Shown here: one piece after another, positions 58,526-64,000 of the stretch | Layout of the letters: the number at the start of each line of letters is the position of its first letter | Numbering within the stretch: the first letter of the stretch is position 1 | Source of the DNA: Amborella trichopoda | Taxonomy: Eukaryota; Streptophyta; Magnoliopsida; Amborellales; Amborellaceae | Direction: 5' to 3' | NCBI RefSeq assembly: GCF_000471905.2 | Contig: NW_006500104.1 | Span: forward strand, 3,268,672-3,332,671 | Length of the DNA: 64,000 nucleotides | The notes under the pieces: generated by a model | What the model saw: the letters and a program-made list of their open reading frames with translations, nothing else | Database searches by the model: none | Told to the model about the DNA's origin: nothing | Position numbers and translations under genes: made by a program

Positions 58526-59564
58526 CTAAAAATAAAATAAAAAAATGGTCAAATGTTTGAAACATTGGATAGACAAGAAAATTTGAAAAAAAAAAAAAAA
58601 TGTAAAAAACATAGCATTGATATTTGAATCGTCCAACTGATGGACCTCCTCATAATTTTTGATAATTTTTTTTTACCTCCACATAATTGCCATATTTAAA
58701 TATAGTACAGATGTAAATTTTCCTAAAGATCGATACTTCATTTGATATCACTCTATGTGGATGATATGATATCTAATGTGGGTAATGGCTCTACGGTAGT
58801 TTACTAAATGCTTTGTTTTTACAAAAATTCTTACTCGATCTTTAATTAAAGACAAGCTTTCTATGTTTCCCCTACAATATAAAGCTTATATACTTCCCTT
58901 TATCCAACCGTCCATTCTGAATTGAAGGCACGGATTGTCTCAATCACAATGTCATGTCTCTACACTTTTTTATCTTTAATGTTTTTTCTATAAATTATTT
59001 TTACACCAAAAAGACATCAGAACAAAAACTTACCATATCGAGCAGTAAGGATATTAAGTGTATAAAAAAATTTAGTAGTTATAAAGGAGTGATATATGAC
59101 TATATAGGAGAGTTAGATGGGGTTTCCACTCCCAACGCTGTCAGCATAAATAATTATAGCTTTTTATTGTCAAAAAATTAGAGAAAATTAGGAAAAATTA
59201 AATATGCCTTTGTATTGTTAAAAATAGAGAAAATCAGGAAAGAAAATAATAGAGAAAAAGAGAAAAACATTACAAACCATTGTATACCCATCTTGGTATT
59301 TATAAGTATCTTAAGTGTCTAGTACACTGGTTTTGTATATTTATTTTTGGGATTGTACAAATAAGATCACAATTATTTACAACCATTCAATTTAAAATCT
59401 GATAGTTTGAGTGTGTCATAAAGTTCGAAAAAACTTCATTTCAACTTTGATTTTGATCATTGAAAAAAATAAAGCAACCCAATTTCCCAACCAAAGTACC
59501 TTGCGCTAAAGTCTCACCGTGTACTTTCTTTTTATTTCTTTTAAGTAAAATTTTGTACCATATT
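58526..59564. other. Unassigned AT-rich stretch
   Basis: Poly-A and AT-rich DNA with no recognised gene. The frame at 58954-59181 (plus) is short and unlike any family I know. Confidence 0.4.
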
Positions 59565-59925
59565 CGCATAACAATAATGGAGCAGTTGGAAGAGGGGTAC
59601 ATCATAAGGAAGCATTTTAAATGCAAGGTGGTGGGATCGAGAGTTCGAATCCCCCATAGCATGCGTATTTTTTACAAATAGAATATTATAGCAAGTGTAC
59701 CTCATTGAATTGACACTTGCATTGACTTAGTAGCATATGATGATATTTTTAAATCAACAAAACCCATACATATGAATGGTGACGTGGTGGGCTGTGACGG
59801 TATGGGTTAGGATCGAGAGTTCGAATGCCATTGCGAGCGCATTTTTTCCAAATAGAATATTATAGCAATTGTACCTCATTGAATTAACACTTGCATGGAC
59901 TTAGTAGGTGATGTTTTTAAAACAA
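59565..59925 (+). repeat. Direct repeat with tRNA-like promoter text (possible SINE)
   Basis: Two copies, about 59625-59730 and 59808-59912, share GGGATCGAGAGTTCGAAT, then ACAAATAGAATATTATAGCA, then TACCTCATTGAATT. The phrase GTTCGAATCC is an exact Pol III box B. A weak box A (TGGAGCAGTTGG) is upstream of the first copy at 59579. It resembles a tRNA-derived SINE or a tRNA relic, not a working tRNA gene. Confidence 0.45.
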
Positions 59926-60339
59926 AGGTATGATTCTACTGAACAATTAATTCGTTTTACTTTTAAAATATAAAATTTTATAAAAAAGAATTATTCTACT
60001 ATCAAAAAAGAATTACTTGCCATTATACACTGTGTTACTAAGTTTCAAAGTGATATTTTGAATCAACATTTCTTGATACGTACTAATTGTAAAGCTGCTA
60101 AGGACATTCTGCAAAAGGATGTTCAAAATCTTATTTCAAAACAAATATTTGCCCATTGGCAAGCGATCTTATCTACTTTTGATTTTTCTATTGAACATCT
60201 TCCCGGCTCTATTAATTCGCTACCTGAATTTCTTACCCGTGAATTTTTGCAAGGGGGCCGTATATTACCACCACTACCTAAGCCAGATAGTATTCTTTAC
60301 GATTACAGTTATTCTTGCACAATACTCATACAAATATGA
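59926..60339 (+). pseudogene. Caulimovirid RNase H, C-terminal part of ORF1
   Basis: Reading ends at TGA 60337-60339. Recognisable phrases include YSTIKKELLAI near 59990-60020, HFLIRTNCKAAKDIL near 60067-60111, and LPEFLTREFLQGG near 60217-60255, all typical of the caulimovirid RT-RNase H end. The first 60 bases have a stop. The reverse transcriptase that should precede it is absent, since the insertion begins here. Confidence 0.85.
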
Positions 60340-61429
60340 ATACATCTCAAGGTAACACTCATGGTAAACAAAAATTGGACTTGGTACCCTGTCCCATATC
60401 TGGGCCTCTTATGCCCAATTCTTCTTTACCAATAACACCCATGTCACCCATGCGATCGACAAATGTACTAGAATATTTCATCCAGACTCCTCCTCAAAGT
60501 CCAATACAAACCCCTAGTTCGACATTTACTCCAGCTGCCTACCCAAATAAACAAACTTCCTCCGCTTCAAAGTCAGTTTATGTTGAAACCGCATTTCTAG
60601 CTGATATACCCATATGCGACAAGCATATAAACATTGACCCAAATAAATTAGCTCCCTTATATCTCACTAATCACTTGAACCCTACTAATGGAGCCAAGAC
60701 GCGTGAATGGTATGAGGCTGTACTCATGGAAACTGGTTCAGTATCCATCGTATATTTCTACCAAGGTAATACTAAACTATATGCATATTCTAAATTACAA
60801 GGTTAAAAATTATTATCTTATGAAGATTGGGGTAATAACCCTATGCAAGGCAAAAAGTTAGCCAATCCTGAATTCCAATACAAATATTATAAGTATGCTG
60901 AGTATATTGAGCCCTGGCATAAGGTCTTTGCCTATCAAAATCCAAATAATACTCATTCTTGGTATGTCCAGTAAAATTCCCTATCTTGGAACGGTTCCCT
61001 AGCTGGTTCCGACATTGGTTCCTAATATGGGGATCACATACTCAAATATTACCAGATGAATCTCAAGTCTTTCAAGAAAAATTTGCCATTCATAATACAT
61101 GCACTCCCCAAGATGATTATCACCTATACTTTATGGCCATCTATCAAATCCCATGGATTCTAAAATGGGATTACTCCCTTTCTGAAAATAATACCAATAA
61201 TTTTGAATATGTCCCTCGCCTTGGTAAAACCATCAAAATCAAATGGTGGGATATTTACAGAATTAAACCATCCTCTTTGACACTCAAACGAATGCCTCCT
61301 CAATTTGACATAATTCAACCCCAAGAAAATAATACTGTCAGCCTTCCCACATTTTCTGCATATCTCAAAAAGATGGGACTATCCCATCCAAATGCCACTC
61401 TTGAAGAGCTGGAAGAGCATCTCTTGTAG
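60336..61429 (+). pseudogene. Caulimovirid ORF2-like protein, function unknown
   Basis: The ATG at 60336 overlaps the ORF1 stop (ATGA), a layout that suggests coupled translation. About 360 codons in full, here broken by a TAA at 60804-60806 and a frameshift near 60960-60990; the last part (to TAG at 61427) is open. The N-terminal third is rich in Pro, Ser and Thr, while the C-terminal two thirds are ordered, with several Trp (FPSWFRHWFLIWG, IPWILKWDY). Its position fits the ORF2 of florendoviruses, whose role is not known. Confidence 0.7.
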
Positions 61430-62578
61430 ATCTTTGCCACTTCAAAACCAAGACCAACCACATCCAAAGAAACAGTCTAGTCAGAAAATCCATTGCTAGA
61501 AGATTTCAGCCAAGATCCAAATGCATGACCTGACAACCCGACAGATATGACATAAAGTAAATAAAGATTCCCCTAATCCTTTGACATGACCCATAGTAAA
61601 ATAAGATTCCCTGTTCTTCTTTTTCCCTTCATCTGGCCCCACAGATGCCATCCTATGGTAAAACAGAGCCATCCTACAGTAAAAAGATTCCATGAATAGA
61701 CATTCCACTGTGAAGAAGGTCACAATCACAGCCACGTGTCCTCTGCTTATTCCTTCTACTCTCGCACAAACGAAGCCAACTCCTTCACTCCCGCACGTAT
61801 GAAGTCAAAAGATTCGCCACCGACTCACGGCCGCCCTATTCTCCTACCACGTGTCCCCTATCGGTTACCCTCTTCATTACGGCACTTCTCTCCGCCACTC
61901 GTCCGTTATCTCCTCCCTCACTATGGCACCGCTTTCAGGCACGCATCTCACGTCAGCTATCTCCTCCCTCACGGCACTTCCTTTAGCCACATCCTTTCCT
62001 TCATCTCGATGGCACGCCGCTTCTCTTTATGCCTATAAATACCCCTTCTCGCCTCATTGCAAAGCAGACTTCGCAAGGATTACAAAGAAAGCATCTGAAG
62101 CAAGCTCAGCATAGTGACGCATAGTTTCATACTTTCTCCCTTTTCTTCTCTCTCTTCTACTTTGCTTTCTTCTATTTCTGTAGATATTAGGTTTAGTCTC
62201 TTCAGCCGTCTGTACATCAAGTCGGTAACCTCTTACTACTTTAAATGTGTGATTGTAATATTTCCTCTCTACCTTCTTACTATCCCTCCGAATGGAAAAA
62301 CTTTGCCAGTTTATGTATATGTAAACAGTAAGTTATGTTGTTTCTTTCTTAATCTATGATGCAGTTGAAATTTGTATATTTACTTTTAAAATTCGCAATC
62401 TTACTCATATTTCGTGGATTGTTCTTGATATATCTTGGATTTCTGCTTTAATTCTCATATGTGCTTTTCTTTATTATGTTACACTTCTCCAACAACTAAT
62501 AGCTTATAACTCTGTTATTTTTGCCTATTTACGATAAAATCCGTAGGATAAGATATAGGGTAGATCTTGCGCCGAAAT
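61430..62578 (+). other. Caulimovirid intergenic region
   Basis: Non-coding, between the ORF2 end and the primer site. 61730-62030 is less AT-rich and contains CCACGTGTCC twice (about 61733 and 61850) and CACGTCAGC at about 61948, all plausible plant transcription-factor sites. After the TATA box there is a leader with no long frame. Confidence 0.7.
62033..62043 (+). promoter_or_regulatory. TATA box of the caulimovirid promoter
   Basis: CTATAAATACC, about 545 bases upstream of the primer site. The pregenomic RNA would begin about 30 bases later. Confidence 0.7.
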
Positions 62579-62591
62579 TGGTATCAGAGCC
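62579..62591 (+). promoter_or_regulatory. Caulimovirid primer-binding site, initiator tRNA-Met
   Basis: TGGTATCAGAGCC is an exact match to the site that marks position 1 of caulimovirid genomes. Confidence 0.9.
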
Positions 62592-62810
62592 ACACTCTGT
62601 TTAGAGTAATTAATAGTTGTCACTAGTTACTGTATCTAAGGAAACTTACTAAATTAATCCATTAGAGAAAGTTGGTCCGAGCATTGAGGTTAGAGACGCT
62701 CAGACACCCAGTCTAAATACCGTTAAGGCCAGGAGAGCCGCCGAGTTCGAAGAAGACATAAGAGATAGTCACAGAGGACTGTTCAGATAACACTCAACCG
62801 CAACCTAATA

Positions 62811-64000
62811 ATGGAAAAATTTATTAAGAATCTATCGGATAAAGCAATTAGTTCAACTAGTAGTACTATAAGGATTAAAAATAAAGAAGAAATTATCATA
62901 AAGGATATAGAAGCCCAAATTCAAAATTGGAACATTCCAAAGGTTCCACTATCTGATGTTTATACAAAAGGTACTTTTGATCTTAAAATAGGATATGCTA
63001 TCAAAACAGTAGAACATACTCTATCTGTTACAAGTAGCCCAAAGGATTTCCAATTATTATCTAATAAAATATTACAAGTCCATAAAACAAAAAATTATAA
63101 ATATCTCCATATAGGTTTAATACAAATTGCAGTTAAACCTTCAACTCGTTTAAGACTTAATAATCCTATCCTAGTATGTCTACGTGATACTATACATAAT
63201 AGATTTTCCGACTCATTACTCGGAATGGTTGAATCTAGCTTAAGTAGTAGACCAATTTATTTTAATTGTTTTCCTAATTATTCTGTATCACTTACAGATC
63301 CAAACATCTTAAATGTTTTAAGCCTAAACTTGAAAACTCAAGGATTTGATATGATGTTAGGTTCCTAAAATATAGCCATTGTCTATCGTATTTATTACAA
63401 AGTAGTGACTACATTATGTCCTAATGTACTTCAAGTAGACACTCGAGGACAGATTATATTTTTCCAATCCAATATAGAAAAATCCAATACCATCATACCA
63501 AAAACAATATCCTGGTCAGACATTATCTTACTAGAATCATGGTCTATTCATAATGAAAACCAACTATCCCAAACATCTATTCAAAATATTCCAGATAAAA
63601 TTATATAACATACAGATGGAAATATTGAAATCCAATTCACTAATAATAGAACTACTATACCTAATGCCACAGCAGATTCTATATTTTTTCCTCAATTTTC
63701 TCGCTAAATTGAACCGTCAAGACAATCTGTTACCACATACACCCATAGTCCACATCAAAGGACTCCTTCATCCATAAGTAGTACTCCTCGGAGACTACAA
63801 ATTGATGGATTAAGAAGAACATCAGATAATACTTTTATTCCACAATATAAACAAGCTCAACAAGAACCTGAAAAATCTGACCTCCTTCAAGTCTTACAAC
63901 TTGAAGAACAATTCGATAATCAATATATCGAAAATGACTATTTATCTATTGACAATGCATATATAAGAAAATGGTATCTTGATACGTTTGAAACAAAATT
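62811..64000 (+). pseudogene. Caulimovirid movement-protein region, start of ORF1 (partial)
   Basis: ATG at 62811, 220 bases after the primer site. The same frame continues to the window end with three stops: TAA at 63366-63368, 63606-63608 and 63705-63707. I saw no frameshift. Phrases typical of the 30K-type movement protein of this family include LRLNNPILVCLRD near 63150-63188 and IYFNCFPNYSVSLTDPNI near 63255-63308. In a virus this protein enlarges plasmodesmata for cell-to-cell spread. The coat-protein part would follow beyond the window. Confidence 0.8.

Larger units (their letters stand above)
59926..64000 (+). other. Endogenous caulimovirid, florendovirus-like, permuted and decayed
   Basis: An integrated plant pararetrovirus copy: end of ORF1 (RNase H), ORF2, intergenic region with promoter, primer site and the start of ORF1 with the movement protein, in that order on one strand. 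No LTRs. Two-ORF layout with an ORF of unknown role after RNase H is known for florendoviruses, which are found as old insertions in many flowering plants. The copy has several stops and a frameshift. The left edge is at about 59926; the right edge is outside the window. Confidence 0.85.

Noticed and set aside
59565..59700. A functional tRNA gene
   Set aside because: Box B is good, but box A is poor and the acceptor and anticodon stems do not pair; a SINE or relic fits better.
60336..64000. An LTR retrotransposon in place of a pararetrovirus
   Set aside because: No LTRs flank the primer site, the movement-protein region follows it, and the ORF after RNase H is not an integrase.

Overview
This is eukaryotic nuclear DNA from a flowering plant. 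The evidence is a two-exon CYP71-type cytochrome P450 gene with a normal plant intron, Tat-lineage and chromovirus Ty3/gypsy retrotransposons, a Del/Tekay-type solo LTR, MITEs in TA microsatellites, an endogenous caulimovirid, and two runs of N (31622-32357 and 47002-47800). I cannot name the species. Only one gene looks intact, the P450 at 53585-55512 on the minus strand. Nearly everything else recognisable is a transposable element or a relic, and most of the open reading frames lie in low-complexity or decayed repeats.

Layout. 1-649 is the left flank of a 21.6 kb Tat-type LTR retrotransposon on the minus strand (655-22294). It has about 3.5 kb LTRs (655-4145 and 18772-22294), a tRNA-Arg primer site at 18752-18768 and a near-perfect 5 bp target duplication. 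Gag, RT/RNase H, archaeal-type RNase H and integrase are all decayed, and a long spacer of tandem repeats lies before the 3' LTR. Its integrase is split by a 3,275 bp solo LTR (7680-10954) with its own 5 bp duplication. Removing the solo LTR restores a continuous integrase reading. 22300-24782 looks like an older, diverged LTR of the same general type.

A duplicated block carries two P450 copies. Copy 1 (about 25863-28956, resuming at 41043-41115) holds a pseudogene that has lost its promoter and N-terminus. Copy 2 (about 53300-57420) holds the intact gene. Copy 1 is split by a 12,086 bp insertion (28957-41042) with GGGCTTG terminal inverted repeats and a TAA-type target site. Copy 2 preserves the empty site. 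Inside the insertion are TA-flanked MITEs, a long inverted repeat with arms of nearly 1 kb, a LINE 3' tail, a possible 5' exon and GA-rich repeats.

41321-46312 is a decayed chromovirus on the plus strand. Its 3' LTR runs into a minisatellite of roughly 52-55 bp units (46313-48360) that contains the second assembly gap. 48361-53290 is mostly unassigned, with a LINE relic and one coding-like fragment next to the duplication.

59926-64000 is an endogenous caulimovirid, probably florendovirus-like. It reads RNase H, then a second ORF starting at an ATGA overlap, an intergenic promoter with a TATA box, an initiator-tRNA-Met primer site, and the movement-protein region of the next ORF1, which runs off the window. 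It has stop codons and a frameshift. Reading across the primer site means the insertion is permuted or tandem.

Limits: family names rest on motifs recognised by eye. Boundaries given as approximate come from reading repeats against each other without alignment software.
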